Assembly (NCBI RefSeq): GCF_027922145.1
Contig: NZ_BSFC01000003.1
Location: 34,831 to 98,830 of the forward strand
Reading direction: 5' to 3'
Source of the DNA: Novosphingobium resinovorum
GTDB lineage: Bacteria > Pseudomonadota > Alphaproteobacteria > Sphingomonadales > Sphingomonadaceae
DNA: 64,000 bases
The position numbers and the translations under genes were made by a program. Within the stretch, counting starts at the first letter, position 1. Every line of letters starts with the position of its first letter. Below are positions 43,850 through 52,911 of the stretch, one piece after another. The notes beneath the pieces are model-generated. The model had not been told where the DNA came from, made no database searches, and saw only the letters and a list, made by a program, of their open reading frames with translations.

Positions 43850-43867
43850 TGTGTATTTATTTACACA
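43850..43867. promoter_or_regulatory. Palindrome overlapping the hicA start, candidate HicB operator
   Basis: TGTGTA and TACACA are exact inverted arms around a TTTATT spacer, and the right arm's last base is the A of the hicA start codon. HicB proteins with a DNA-binding tail commonly repress from such sites. The AT-rich core could also contain the -10 element. Confidence 0.55.
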
Positions 43868-44049
43868 TGCATCGTGACAGCAAAGCCATCATCAAACGGC
43901 TTGAGGCCGAAGGATGGCAGCATGTCTCGACCCGAGGCTCACATGCCAAGTACCGCAAGGACGACCGCACACTGATCGTACCGCATCCGAAGAAGGATTT
44001 GCCGATCGGCACCGCGCGTTCGATCGCGAAAATGGCAGGTTGGCTATGA
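43867..44049 (+). CDS. hicA: HicA-type mRNA interferase toxin
   Basis: 60 residues from ATG 43867. The short double-stranded-RNA-binding-like fold is shown by KAIIKRLEAEGWQHVSTRGSHAKYRKDD, where His in RGSHAKYR is the catalytic residue, and by VPHPKKDLPIGTARSIAKMAG at the end. HicA cleaves mRNA and tmRNA independently of the ribosome. It is followed 13 bases later by hicB, the normal order for this family, and preceded by a palindrome over its start codon. Confidence 0.92.
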   Translation: MHRDSKAIIKRLEAEGWQHVSTRGSHAKYRKDDRTLIVPHPKKDLPIGTARSIAKMAGWL

Positions 44050-44062
44050 CAGGACGATTGCC

Positions 44063-44437
44063 GTGAAATACTTCTACGCCATCATGCACAAGGACGAGGA
44101 CAGTGCCTACGGCCTGACCTTCCCCGACCTGCCCGGCTGCTTCGCCGCCGCCGATCGCGCCGAGGACATTCTGCCGAAAGCCTGCGAAGCCCTCGAACTG
44201 TGGTTCGAGGACCAGCCCTGGCGCGAACCTACACCGCTCGACGGGATCGAAAGCGAAGATGGAGGCACGCTGATCGCGGTCCCCTGGATCGTCAACGATC
44301 ATCGCGTGGCGCGGGTAAACCTGTCGATCGAACGCGGTATACTCGACGCGATCGACAAAGCCGCGGCCGAACGCAGCCTGACGCGCAGCGCTTTCATCGC
44401 GCAGGCCGCGCGTAACGAGATACAGGGCGCGCATTGA
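44063..44437 (+). CDS. hicB: HicB antitoxin with ribbon-helix-helix tail, GTG start
   Basis: 124 residues, GTG start at 44063 with AGGA eight bases upstream. The N-terminal partial RNase-H-like fold shows YFYAIMHKDEDSAYGLTFPDLPGCFAAADRAEDILPKACEAL, which binds HicA. The C-terminal ARVNLSIERGILDAIDKAAAERSLTRSAFIAQAARNEI is a ribbon-helix-helix DNA-binding domain. It neutralises HicA and probably represses the operon. A 355-base gap with repeat family E follows. Confidence 0.92.
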   Translation: MKYFYAIMHKDEDSAYGLTFPDLPGCFAAADRAEDILPKACEALELWFEDQPWREPTPLDGIESEDGGTLIAVPWIVNDHRVARVNLSIERGILDAIDKAAAERSLTRSAFIAQAARNEIQGAH

Positions 44438-44792
44438 GGTGCATGCAGGGGTTTAGCACCCCTGCTTCCCGTGAAATGTCAGAGGTTGCGCGCGAAGGAG
44501 CGTCGTGCTCTCACTGTGATGTTTAGAACAGATAGGCAGCGGCGCTTTTGAGGCCCTGTCACCCTGAACTTGTTTCAGGGTCCATTAGGCAGACTTAGCC
44601 GGAAGGTAGTGCCGCAGAGCTGCCCCCTCGGTTTGCTTGCGCTACGGCAGAGTTACACGGCGCGATGGACCCTGAAACAAGTTCAGGGTGACGAGGGAAA
44701 CAGCGAAAAAAAGCGCCGCAGGCCACAAATCAGCCCGCAATGCGCACCCCGCTGCACGCGCCACGCCGACAGATATCGGGGGTGCAGGGGGG
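44438..44792. other. 355-base intergenic region holding repeat family E
   Basis: This gap between the convergent hicB and EAL genes contains the family E inverted pair and otherwise no ORF with a plausible start or family. Short frames here have no ribosome binding sites and overlap the repeat. Confidence 0.6.
44558..44692. repeat. Paired palindromic repeat, family E
   Basis: Two perfect 28-base inverted arms at 44558-44585 and 44665-44692, each built on CCCTGAACTTGTTTCAGGG. The 79-base spacer is the longest of the set. It sits between convergent genes. Confidence 0.88.
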
Positions 44793-46160
44793 CTATGCTC
44801 CCCTGCTTTCCTCTTTCTTCCCTTCAGCCCGGGCCAACTTAGCAAACATCGCCGCACTCATGGGCTGCGCCCGCAGGAACCCCTGGAAATACGCGCAACC
44901 CTCGCGCGCGGCGACCTCACGCTGGCCTTCTTCCTCGATCCCTTCGGCGATCACTTCGAGGTCCAGCGCCTTCGCCATCGCCACGATCGCGCGCAGTACC
45001 GCAACGTCGCGGCGGTCGGTGGTCACGCCGTCGATCATCGAGCGGTCAAGCTTCAGGTAGTGGATCGGCAGCACCTTCAGGTAGCGGAAGTTGCAGAACC
45101 CAGCCCCGAAGTCATCGAGCGCGATGCGGATGCCTTGCGCCGAGAATTCCGCCATTGTCTGCGCGACCATCTCGATATCGGCGATCAGCGCCTGCTCGGT
45201 GATCTCCAGCGTCAGCTGCCGCAGCGGGAAGCCGGTCTCGCGGATCAGCTCGAACATCTGCCGGGTGTAGCTGGCGAAGGCGAGGTCGGCGGGCGTCACG
45301 TTGATCGAGAGCCGCAGCTGGCCCGGCCATGCCCGCGCGGCGAACATCGCCTTGCGGGCGATATGGCGGGAAAGCGGCCCGATGTGGTCGGCGCGCTCGG
45401 CGATGGCGAACAGCGCACCGGCGCCGATACGGCCGAGTTCCGGGTGGTTCCAGCGGGCGAGCGCCTCGGCGCCGGTCAGCCGGTCGTCGGCAAGGTTGAA
45501 CTGGGGCTGGAACAGCACCTCGATCTCGTCGCGGTCGATGGCGACGAGGAGGTCGGCCTCCAGCTGCTGCGCCGAGCGGCCGGGCGGGGTCACCTCGCCA
45601 TCGGCCCAGGCGAGGCGGGTTCCGGCCTGCTCGTAGGCCTCGCCCAGCGCGTGACCGAGACGGTCGAGCATCGATTCGACGCTCTCGCCGGTCAGCGCGC
45701 GGATCAGCGCGACACGGGGGGAAAGGCGCAGCATGCCGGTGCTGACCGGGATCGGCCGTGCGATCATGTCGGCCAGCTGGTCCGCCACAAGCTGCCAGCG
45801 CTCGCGGCTGCAGGCCTCGTTGGCGACGAGAAGGAAGCTGCCGCCGCCTGCGCGCGCCAGCAGCCAGGGGCCGTCGAGTTCCTGTTCCGCGAAGTGGCCG
45901 ATGCGCGCGGCGACTTCCTCCAGCGCGCCGTCGCCCGCGGCCTCGCCATAAGCCATGTTGATCGCATCGAGGCGGCGCAGGCTGAGCAGCATGGCGTGGA
46001 CATGCGCCAGGTGCGGCATCAGCGCCGGGTCTTCGCGCCACGCGGCGATGCGATCGTGGACTGCGTCGAGCCCGGGAATGCCTGACAGACGATCCTCGAT
46101 CCGCTTCGCAGGATTGCGGACCCGATCTTTCATGCCTGCATCGTTCAGTTTAACGCCCAT
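44793..46160 (-). CDS. EAL-domain c-di-GMP phosphodiesterase with degenerate GGDEF
   Basis: About 455 residues if it starts at ATG 46160; ATG 46133 is an alternative, and neither has a clear ribosome binding site. The first 200 residues are a degenerate GGDEF domain: the signature reads ARAGGGSFLLV instead of GGDEF, so no cyclase activity is expected. The EAL domain (about 205-450) retains GAEALARWNHPELG, LSINVTPADL, LEITEQAL, ALDDFGAGFCNFRYL and LKLDRSM, the metal- and substrate-binding residues of active phosphodiesterases. No membrane segment or signal is seen, so it is cytoplasmic. It is divergent from nadK. Confidence 0.87.
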   Translation of the reverse strand: MGVKLNDAGMKDRVRNPAKRIEDRLSGIPGLDAVHDRIAAWREDPALMPHLAHVHAMLLSLRRLDAINMAYGEAAGDGALEEVAARIGHFAEQELDGPWLLARAGGGSFLLVANEACSRERWQLVADQLADMIARPIPVSTGMLRLSPRVALIRALTGESVESMLDRLGHALGEAYEQAGTRLAWADGEVTPPGRSAQQLEADLLVAIDRDEIEVLFQPQFNLADDRLTGAEALARWNHPELGRIGAGALFAIAERADHIGPLSRHIARKAMFAARAWPGQLRLSINVTPADLAFASYTRQMFELIRETGFPLRQLTLEITEQALIADIEMVAQTMAEFSAQGIRIALDDFGAGFCNFRYLKVLPIHYLKLDRSMIDGVTTDRRDVAVLRAIVAMAKALDLEVIAEGIEEEGQREVAAREGCAYFQGFLRAQPMSAAMFAKLARAEGKKEESRGA

Positions 46161-46240
46161 CACGCCGCCATAACCCAAACCCCTTGCAAAACCCTTCAAA
46201 ATTCGCGAGCCCCGGTCCCGGAATGGGACCTTCGGAAAAC

Positions 46241-47026
46241 ATGATGGGGAAAGACGTGAAGCTGGCGCTCATCGTCTCCGACAGCGCCAAGGCCCAGGCC
46301 GGGGCCATGCTCCTGCGCGATTCGCATCCATGGGTGTCCTCGCAGGAGGCCGACGTGCTGGTCGTGCTGGGCGGAGACGGCTTCCTGCTGCACGTGTTGC
46401 ACGAATTGCTGGACCATGATTCGATCAAGCCGGTCTACGGCATGAACCTGGGCACGCTGGGATTCCTGATGAACGGCCCGCTCGAGGATGGCGAGACCAT
46501 TGCCCGGCGCGTGGCCGAAGCGCACCCGGTCCCCGTGCGCCCGCTGTGCATGAACGCGGTGACGCAGAGCGGCGAACGCTTCAGCTACTATGCCTTCAAC
46601 GAAGTCTCCCTGCTGCGCGAGACGCGCCAGACCGCGAAGATCGAAGTCCGCATCAACGGCCGGGTACGCATGGAGGAACTGGCGGGCGACGGCATCCTGC
46701 TGGCAACGCCGGTGGGCTCCACCGCATACAACCTCTCGGCCCATGGCCCGATTCTGCCGCTGGGTTCGCGCATGGTGGCGATGACGCCGCTCAACCCGTT
46801 CCGCCCCCGCCGCTGGAAGGGCGCGATCCTGCCGGAAAGCGCGAGCGTGGAGCTGCGCATCCTCGAGCCCGGCAAGCGCCCCGTCGCCGCCGTCGCCGAC
46901 CACAAGGAAGTGCGCGATGTCGCCATCGTGCGGATCAGCGCGACGGCGGAAAAGGAGCTGACCCTGCTGTTCGACCCCGGCTTCACGCTGGAGGAGCGGA
47001 TCTTCGCCGAGCAGTTCCAGGTCTGA
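46241..47026 (+). CDS. nadK: NAD kinase
   Basis: 261 residues from ATG 46241, giving the short N-terminus usual in the family; ATG 46223 and an earlier codon are possible. It phosphorylates NAD to NADP. VLVVLGGDGFLLHVLHE near residue 40 carries the GGDG motif with the catalytic Asp; YGMNLGTLGFLMN follows; AFNEVSLLRETRQTAKIEVRINGR and GDGILLATPVGSTAYNLSAHGPILPLG are the NAD and ATP-site loops. Supply of NADP is relevant to the many dehydrogenases and to npdG in the window, but no operon links them. Confidence 0.94.
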   Translation: MMGKDVKLALIVSDSAKAQAGAMLLRDSHPWVSSQEADVLVVLGGDGFLLHVLHELLDHDSIKPVYGMNLGTLGFLMNGPLEDGETIARRVAEAHPVPVRPLCMNAVTQSGERFSYYAFNEVSLLRETRQTAKIEVRINGRVRMEELAGDGILLATPVGSTAYNLSAHGPILPLGSRMVAMTPLNPFRPRRWKGAILPESASVELRILEPGKRPVAAVADHKEVRDVAIVRISATAEKELTLLFDPGFTLEERIFAEQFQV

Positions 47027-47136
47027 AGGAAGAAATTTCGAAAATAGATCAGATTTTCTGCATCACGGGGTTGCCAAGGCCGATGAAGCTGTTATTGGCG
47101 CACCCCTGCCCGGCGGTGGTAACACTGACAGGCTGC

Positions 47137-47211
47137 TCCCCGATAGCTCAGCGGTAGAGCATTCGACTGTTAATCGAATGGCCGTAGGTTCGAATCCTAC
47201 TCGGGGAGCCA
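47137..47211 (+). tRNA. tRNA-Asn (GTT)
   Basis: 75-base cloverleaf starting TCCCCGATAGCTCAGC, anticodon loop CTGTTAA with anticodon GTT, GGTTCGAATCC T-arm, encoded CCA. No integrase or direct repeat of its 3' end is seen nearby. Confidence 0.97.
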
Positions 47212-47296
47212 ACTTCTTCCGCTCCAGATCATGATCCCAGGATGATGACCGCTCGCCCCCAAACGGGCGCGCGACAGCGGATAATACTTCCAAAGA

Positions 47297-48307
47297 TCAG
47301 CTTCTTACCGTCTCCGATCGAATCCGGTTCGGCAGCCCGCGGCCGGCTGCGAAGTCGCTTACGCTCTGCAGTGTGGTCCGCGCGATCGCGTCCAGTGCTT
47401 CTTCGGTGAGGAATGCCTGGTGGCCGGTCATCAGCACGTTGGGGAACGTCAGAAGCCGCTGCAGCAGGTCGTCGTCGATGATCTCGCTGGACAGGTCGTC
47501 GAAGAAGACCCCCGCCTCCTGCTCGTAGACATCGAGGGCGACGCCGCCGACGCGGCGCTGCTTGAGCGCCTCAATCAGCGCGGCGGTGTCGATCAGGGCG
47601 CCGCGACTGGTGTTGACCACGACAAGACCCGGCCGCGCCGCTGCAAGCACGGCGGCATCGATCAGGTGATACGTATCCGGCGTCAGGGGACAGTGCAGCG
47701 TGACGATCTCCGATTCGCGCAGCAAAGCCTCGCGCTCGACGTAGCGCACGCCGATTTCGACCAGCCCCTCATCGACCACCGGATCGCTCGCCAGCACGTC
47801 GCAGCCGAACCCGGCGCGCAGCGTGCGGGCGACGAGAGCGCCGATCTGGCCGGTGCCGACGACGCCCGCCACCCGGCCACGGAGATTGCGGCCGACAAGC
47901 CCGTCCAGCGCGAAGTTGTTCTCCCGCACCCGCGACCACGCGCGGTGGATCTTGCGGTCGAGCGAGAGCAGCAGCCCGACGGTGAATTCCGCTACGGCAT
48001 GGGGCGAATAGGCGGGCACCCGCACCACCGCGATTCCGAGCCGGTCGGCGGCGGCAAGATCCACGTTGTTGTACCCCGCGCACCGCAGCGCCAGCAGCCG
48101 CACGCCTGCACTCGCGAGCGCTTCGAGCACGGCCCGGTCGGCCTTGTCGTTGACGAAGACGCAGACCGCCTCGTGCCCTTCGGCGAGCCGGGCGGTCGAG
48201 AGCGTCAGGGGAGCATCGAGGAACTGCAGGTCGAAACCATGATCCGCATTGGCAGCTGACAGAAACGTGCGGTCGTAGCTACGGGTGCCATAGACGGCGA
48301 TGCGCAT
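47297..48307 (-). CDS. D-2-hydroxyacid dehydrogenase (D-lactate dehydrogenase-like)
   Basis: 336 residues from ATG 48307, preceded by GAGGT. The catalytic domain halves flank a Rossmann domain: AGVVGTGQIGALVARTL near residue 150, with the substrate Arg in VVNTSRGALIDTAALIEAL, Glu in YEQEAGVFFDDL and His in MTGHQAFLTEEAL. The pattern FLDAPLTLSTARLAEGHEAVCVFVND and the GHQAFLTEEAL ending are those of fermentative D-lactate dehydrogenase (LdhA). It could equally act on another 2-oxoacid. It converges on tRNA-Asn and is divergent from the M20 peptidase. Confidence 0.87.
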   Translation of the reverse strand: MRIAVYGTRSYDRTFLSAANADHGFDLQFLDAPLTLSTARLAEGHEAVCVFVNDKADRAVLEALASAGVRLLALRCAGYNNVDLAAADRLGIAVVRVPAYSPHAVAEFTVGLLLSLDRKIHRAWSRVRENNFALDGLVGRNLRGRVAGVVGTGQIGALVARTLRAGFGCDVLASDPVVDEGLVEIGVRYVEREALLRESEIVTLHCPLTPDTYHLIDAAVLAAARPGLVVVNTSRGALIDTAALIEALKQRRVGGVALDVYEQEAGVFFDDLSSEIIDDDLLQRLLTFPNVLMTGHQAFLTEEALDAIARTTLQSVSDFAAGRGLPNRIRSETVRS

Positions 48308-48408
48308 CGTTCGACCTCGTTCGAATGGACCGGCGCGACGATGCCCGCCCCGGCAGGTCCTGTCCACCGCGGCCTTGCGCCGGACCGCATCGGGGCTATC
48401 GTAAGGCC

Positions 48409-49728
48409 ATGTCTCACATCCGCATCGCCACCCTCTCCGCCCTGCTTCCCATGATCTTCGGCGCGGCGCCGGCCCTCGCAGCCCTGTCGCCTGCCGAACG
48501 CCAGATCGTGACCACCGCCGATGCGGGCACGGAAAGCGATATCGCCCTGCTCGAAAAGCTCGTCGCGCAGAACAGCGGCACCCGTAATCTTGACGGCGTG
48601 CGCAAGGTGAACGCCATGGTCGCGCCCGAATTCGCGGCGCTGGGCTTCGAGACGCGCTGGGTGCCGATGGATGCGGTGGGCCGCGCCGGGCACCTCATCG
48701 CCACGCACAAGGGCAAGCGCGGGACGACCCGGATGCTGCTGATCGGCCATCTCGATACCGTGTTCGAGCCAGGCTCCCCTTTCCAGACCGCCCGGCGCGA
48801 AGGCACCATGCTGCACGGCCCCGGCGCGGCGGACGACAAGGGCGGCGTCGTGGTGATGCTCGCCGCACTCAAGGCGATGAAGGCGGCGGGCACGCTGGCG
48901 GGCGCCAACATCGAGGTCGTCCTCACCGGCGACGAAGAGGCAGCGGGCGAGCCCGTCAGCCTGGCCCGCGCCGACCTGATCGCTGCGGGCAAGCGGGCCG
49001 ACGTCGCGCTCGATTTCGAGGGGCTGGTGATCGTCGACGGACAGGACTACGGCTCGGTCGCGCGGCGCTCGGCGGGGGATTACACGATCACCGCCAGCGG
49101 GATCACCGCGCATTCGAGCGGCATCTTCTCGCCGGAGGTAGGCGACGGCGCCGTCTTCGAACTCGCACGCATCATCACCGCCTTCCGCGAGGAATTACCC
49201 GAGCCCAACCTGACCTTCAACATCGGCCTCGTCGGCGGCGGCGCCACGGCAGCGCTCAGCGGGGACGAGGCGCAAGTCACCGCCACCGGCAAGACCAACA
49301 TCATCCCGCCCGTCGCGATCGCCAAGGGCGACTACCGCGCTCTGACGCCCGAGCAGGTCGAGCGGGTCAAGGCCAGGATGCAGGCCATCGTCGCCCGTCA
49401 CCTGCCGCGTACCGACGCGGCCATCCGTTTCAAGGACAGCTATCCGCCGATGGCACCGACACCCGGCAACCAGGCGCTGCTCGACCGGCTCAACACGATC
49501 AACGCCGACCTCGGTTTGAAGGCCATGCCCGCGCTCGACCCGCTGAAGCGCGGTGCGGGCGACATCAGCTTCGTCGCACAGTACGTCGATGGACTGGCAG
49601 GGCTCGGCCCGTCGAGCAGCGGCGATCATACACCCGAGGAGCGCGTCGACCTTTCCAGCTTCCCACGCCAGATCAAGCGCGCCGCCCTGCTCATGACGCG
49701 CCTGAGCCGTGAGCCTGCCGGGCGCTGA
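48409..49728 (+). CDS. Secreted M20-family metallopeptidase (glutamate carboxypeptidase-like)
   Basis: 439 residues from ATG 48409. The first 22 or so residues are a Sec signal peptide (IATLSALLPMIFGAAPALAA). The two-zinc site is complete: GHLDTVFEPGSPF (His, Asp), GPGAADDKGGVVVM (bridging Asp), TGDEEAAGE (catalytic Glu and Glu ligand) and LDFEG; a C-terminal His lies in SSGDHTPEE. A dimerisation lid domain (about 200-320) starts at DYTITASGITAHSSG. Such periplasmic carboxypeptidases remove glutamate from folates or short peptides; the exact substrate is open. Confidence 0.88.
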   Translation: MSHIRIATLSALLPMIFGAAPALAALSPAERQIVTTADAGTESDIALLEKLVAQNSGTRNLDGVRKVNAMVAPEFAALGFETRWVPMDAVGRAGHLIATHKGKRGTTRMLLIGHLDTVFEPGSPFQTARREGTMLHGPGAADDKGGVVVMLAALKAMKAAGTLAGANIEVVLTGDEEAAGEPVSLARADLIAAGKRADVALDFEGLVIVDGQDYGSVARRSAGDYTITASGITAHSSGIFSPEVGDGAVFELARIITAFREELPEPNLTFNIGLVGGGATAALSGDEAQVTATGKTNIIPPVAIAKGDYRALTPEQVERVKARMQAIVARHLPRTDAAIRFKDSYPPMAPTPGNQALLDRLNTINADLGLKAMPALDPLKRGAGDISFVAQYVDGLAGLGPSSSGDHTPEERVDLSSFPRQIKRAALLMTRLSREPAGR

Positions 49729-49818
49729 CAGCGTTTTCCGTCATGATGCATGCCCTGATCCGCGCCATCGTAAATTAACCATTTGCTGCCAGACGGCCCC
49801 GGCCATAAGGGGCCGCAA

Positions 49819-50937
49819 ATGAGCTTTCCGGACGTCGATACGCTGCGCCTGTGCAGCATCCTCGCCTCGATGGCGTTCGGCATCGTCTTCACGGTGCTGT
49901 TCCTGCGCGCCCGCAGCGAGCGGCACTTCCTGTGCTGGGGCATGTCCTCGCTGCTCTACAGCGGCGCGATCCTCGCCTTTTCGTTCGCGCCGCTGCGCAC
50001 CCCTGTCATCGTCACCCTGCTCTATGCAGTGCTGGGAATGACCAACGTGCTGCCGGTGGCCGGGGCTCGCCTGCTGGAGGGACGCAGCGCCTTCGTACGC
50101 TGGATGATCATTCCCATCGCCAGCGCGGCCATGGGCCATGGCCTGCCGCTTGTGTTGGGCGCCGCGGGGCTCGTTCAGCCCTACGGCATCTGGCAGACGA
50201 TAGGCGATGCGCTGGGCCTGTCGATCTCGATGGGGCTTTCCGGGTACATCCTGGCCTTCACCGGCAACGCGGCGCAATCGTCCGGGCGGCGCATGGCGGG
50301 GCTGTCGATGCTGGCCTACCTGCCGGGCTACATGCTGTCGATCGTCGCGACGGTTTGGGCGATGCCCGGAGACGAGTGGGTGGCGCTGCTGGCCATGCTG
50401 TCCGACCAGATCCTGCTCGGCGTGCTCAACCTCGGCCTGCTGGCGATCCCGGTGGAACTGGTGCAAAGCCGCCTGCGCGACGCTGCCTTGCGTGACATGC
50501 TGACGGGCGCATGGAACCGTGCCGGGCTGGAACATGTCTCGCCGCAATTCCTGGTCGCGGGCGCAGGGATCGTCGCGCTCGACGTGGATCATTTCAAGTC
50601 GATCAACGACCGCTTCGGCCATGCCGCCGGAGACGAAGTACTTGCGACGATCGGACGGGAAGCCCGGCAACTGGCCGAGAAATCGGCGGGCCAGGTCGTC
50701 CGCCATGGCGGAGACGAGTTTCTCGTCCTCCTGCCGCCCGCACAGGATGCCGAAGTCTTTGCGCAGGCGTTGAAAGCCTTCCTTGCCGATCACGGCGCCG
50801 GATCGGGATGGGGCGTGAGCATCGGCATGGCGCAAGTCGCGGCCGAGGACACCACTCTGGACGATGCGGTGAAACGGGCCGACGCGGCGCTCTATCAGGC
50901 CAAGGCAGCCCGGCGCCCTCTCCTGCCTGTCCTCTGA
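49819..50937 (+). CDS. Membrane-bound diguanylate cyclase (GGDEF)
   Basis: 372 residues from ATG 49819, with AAGGGG seven bases upstream. Six or seven hydrophobic helices fill the first 205 residues (LCSILASMAFGIVFTVLFL, VIVTLLYAVLGMTNVLPVAG, and others), a membrane sensor of unknown ligand. A GGDEF domain follows: LTGAWNRAGLEH, IVALDVDHFKSINDRFGHAAGDEVL and the intact active-site RHGGDEFLVLL, then GVSIGMAQV and ADAALYQAK. It should make c-di-GMP, opposing the EAL protein 4 kb away. The downstream PepSY gene is convergent, ending four bases later. Confidence 0.92.
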   Translation: MSFPDVDTLRLCSILASMAFGIVFTVLFLRARSERHFLCWGMSSLLYSGAILAFSFAPLRTPVIVTLLYAVLGMTNVLPVAGARLLEGRSAFVRWMIIPIASAAMGHGLPLVLGAAGLVQPYGIWQTIGDALGLSISMGLSGYILAFTGNAAQSSGRRMAGLSMLAYLPGYMLSIVATVWAMPGDEWVALLAMLSDQILLGVLNLGLLAIPVELVQSRLRDAALRDMLTGAWNRAGLEHVSPQFLVAGAGIVALDVDHFKSINDRFGHAAGDEVLATIGREARQLAEKSAGQVVRHGGDEFLVLLPPAQDAEVFAQALKAFLADHGAGSGWGVSIGMAQVAAEDTTLDDAVKRADAALYQAKAARRPLLPVL

Positions 50938-50941
50938 AATC

Positions 50942-52285
50942 TCAAGCCAGCGCCAATCCTCCGGCGCCGACACAGGATACGACCAGCGCGAATTGCAGAA
51001 CGCGGCGAAAGCGCGAAGGTGCGATCGGCGCAAAGGCGATGGTGAGGACCAGCAAGGTTCCGATCCAGAAAACAGCCGCGAAGGGCGCTCCGTTACCTAT
51101 GACAAAACGCGCCACCAGCGTCAGCGCGAGCGCCATGGGACTTCCCCAGACGACCGCGTCCCAGGCCTTGAGCAGCCGCGGTTCATCGTGCCCGCGCCGC
51201 CGTCGTTTGCCGAGCCAGATATACGTACCTGTCGCGCAGATCGCAGTCAGTGCCATGCCGAACAGGACATAGGCCAGCTTCACCGGCAATCCGCCGAAAC
51301 TACCGAAGTGGAGTTGGTAATTGGATGCCGCCGCCTGCTGCCCCAGTTCACCGTCTGCCAGCCCGGCAACGCCAAGGAAGCGCCCTTCCGCATCGAACCT
51401 ATAGGTCTCGCCGAAAATCAGGCGCCTTGCGTGTAAGGCGGAAACCTGGATTTCCTGTCCGCGCGTCAGCGGATCGTGGAGCGTCACGTAAGTAATCGTC
51501 ACCTTCGGGTAGCGGCGCGCCATGTATTCAAGCGCTGCCGCCACGTTCGGCGCCGGAGCATGCCGCTTGTCGGGCTTGCCCTCCTCTCCGAACAGGGGCT
51601 GGTAGACCGCCTCGATATCGCCGCCATAGTCCAGCGACGCGATGGCATAGGCCGTGATCGAGCCAAGCCCGATCACCGCGCCGGTCAGTGCCACCGCCAC
51701 GGTGAAAGGCAGCGACCACACGCTCATCCGGTTGTGCCAGTCCGCAAGCCCGGGTCCGGTCTGGTTGCGCGCCCGCAGCAGGAAGGCATCGCGGAAGATG
51801 CGCGGATGGGCGATGACGCCGGTGAGTGAAAGGGCCAGCATCATCACCCCAAGAACGCCGACCACGGAAATGCCCACCAGCGCGGGCAGGTTCAGCGTGT
51901 AATGAAGCTCCACCAGGAAATCGGACCAGCCGATCTCCTCGGCATTGGCCAGGCGCCCGTCGGACTCGACATGAGTGGCGCGGGTATCAGTGGTGACCGT
52001 TGTGCGCGGCAATTCTTCCACGGGCATGTGCACGTAGAGGTGCGTGGTGGTCGAGCCGCCGCGCTCGGCGTTCAGCGCCGCCTCTACCGCGCGCTGGACC
52101 GCGCCGGGCGCAATGGCGGTCATCTCAGGCGCTTTGTCCTGCTCGACGCGCTGGAGTTCGGCGTAGAAGACCGCGATCGTCCCTGTCAGGCTGACGATGT
52201 AAAGCAAGGCGCCGGCGACAAGCCCCATCGCAGCGTGCGCCCATAGCGCGCGTTTGACGGTCGAAGCATCGGGAGCGGTCGTCAT
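50942..52285 (-). CDS. PepSY-associated transmembrane protein
   Basis: 447 residues from ATG 52285. Four main membrane segments: HAAMGLVAGALLYIVSLTGTIAVFY, ALVGISVVGVLGVMMLALSLTGVIAH, FTVAVALTGAVIGLGSITAYAIA and LAYVLFGMALTAICATGTYIWLG, plus more at the C-terminus, with periplasmic PepSY-type regions between. This family often accompanies TonB-dependent siderophore receptors and may act in iron reduction or uptake; none is adjacent here. The start overlaps the upstream gene's stop by four bases. A palindrome lies upstream of the pair. Confidence 0.85.
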   Translation of the reverse strand: MTTAPDASTVKRALWAHAAMGLVAGALLYIVSLTGTIAVFYAELQRVEQDKAPEMTAIAPGAVQRAVEAALNAERGGSTTTHLYVHMPVEELPRTTVTTDTRATHVESDGRLANAEEIGWSDFLVELHYTLNLPALVGISVVGVLGVMMLALSLTGVIAHPRIFRDAFLLRARNQTGPGLADWHNRMSVWSLPFTVAVALTGAVIGLGSITAYAIASLDYGGDIEAVYQPLFGEEGKPDKRHAPAPNVAAALEYMARRYPKVTITYVTLHDPLTRGQEIQVSALHARRLIFGETYRFDAEGRFLGVAGLADGELGQQAAASNYQLHFGSFGGLPVKLAYVLFGMALTAICATGTYIWLGKRRRRGHDEPRLLKAWDAVVWGSPMALALTLVARFVIGNGAPFAAVFWIGTLLVLTIAFAPIAPSRFRRVLQFALVVSCVGAGGLALA

Positions 52286-52863
52286 GAGAGCAATCCTGCC
52301 GCCAGCGTCGGCCATGTCGGCAGGCTGGCGATGGCCAGCACCTTGACCTGTCCGCGTCGTACGGGCTGCATCAGAACGGCGTAGGCGATGAGCATCCATA
52401 GGATCGGCATCGCGAAAAAGGCCAGCGCCAATGCATTGGCCTCGCTCCAGCCCAGCATCCGCCCCAGCGCAGCAAGAGCCAGCCCCCCGCCTGCTGAAGG
52501 CAGTACCGGGACTATGCCGACCAATGTGAACGTCAGCAGGCGTCCGCCAAGGCGAAGCGGCTCACCGCTTTCCGGCAGCATCCCGGCACGGCGGTTGGAA
52601 GCGCCAGCCCTGCCGGGTTCAGACCTCAGGCCGGCCCAGGCCAACAACACGAAAGCGGCGCCCATCGTCCAGAGCACTGCGACGGATGTGCCCCAGGCGC
52701 CATCGGCCAGCCAGCCGACTACGATCGCTATAAGCAAGAGCGCCCAGCCGGCCGCATTCAACGGCATCGATCGCCGGGCCTGCGCCCATGCGAGCCGCAA
52801 GGTTACAACCCCGGTTACGCCCGCCGCGGAGGCGAAGGCAAGCAGCACATCGTGACCTGTCAT
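52282..52863 (-). CDS. Multi-pass membrane protein paired with the PepSY protein
   Basis: 193 residues, four to five hydrophobic segments (LLAFASAAGVTGVVTLRLAWA, GWALLLIAIVVGWLADGAWG, LAALGRMLG through ALALAFFAMPILWMLIAYAVL). No family is recognised beyond its common pairing with PepSY transmembrane proteins. The four-base overlap with the downstream gene implies they work together, possibly in iron or metal reduction at the inner membrane. Confidence 0.7.
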   Translation of the reverse strand: MTGHDVLLAFASAAGVTGVVTLRLAWAQARRSMPLNAAGWALLLIAIVVGWLADGAWGTSVAVLWTMGAAFVLLAWAGLRSEPGRAGASNRRAGMLPESGEPLRLGGRLLTFTLVGIVPVLPSAGGGLALAALGRMLGWSEANALALAFFAMPILWMLIAYAVLMQPVRRGQVKVLAIASLPTWPTLAAGLLS

Positions 52864-52911
52864 GGCCGGCCGCTCTGGCGTAAGAATCGAAACGCGCGCA
52901 TCTGGCCCTCT

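Noticed and set aside
44570..44842. Small frames in the gap between hicB and the EAL gene
   Set aside because: They run through repeat family E and the EAL gene end, with no ribosome binding site or family similarity.
47137..47296. tRNA-Asn as a possible integration site for a mobile element
   Set aside because: No integrase, no repeat of the tRNA 3' end and ordinary chromosomal genes follow.
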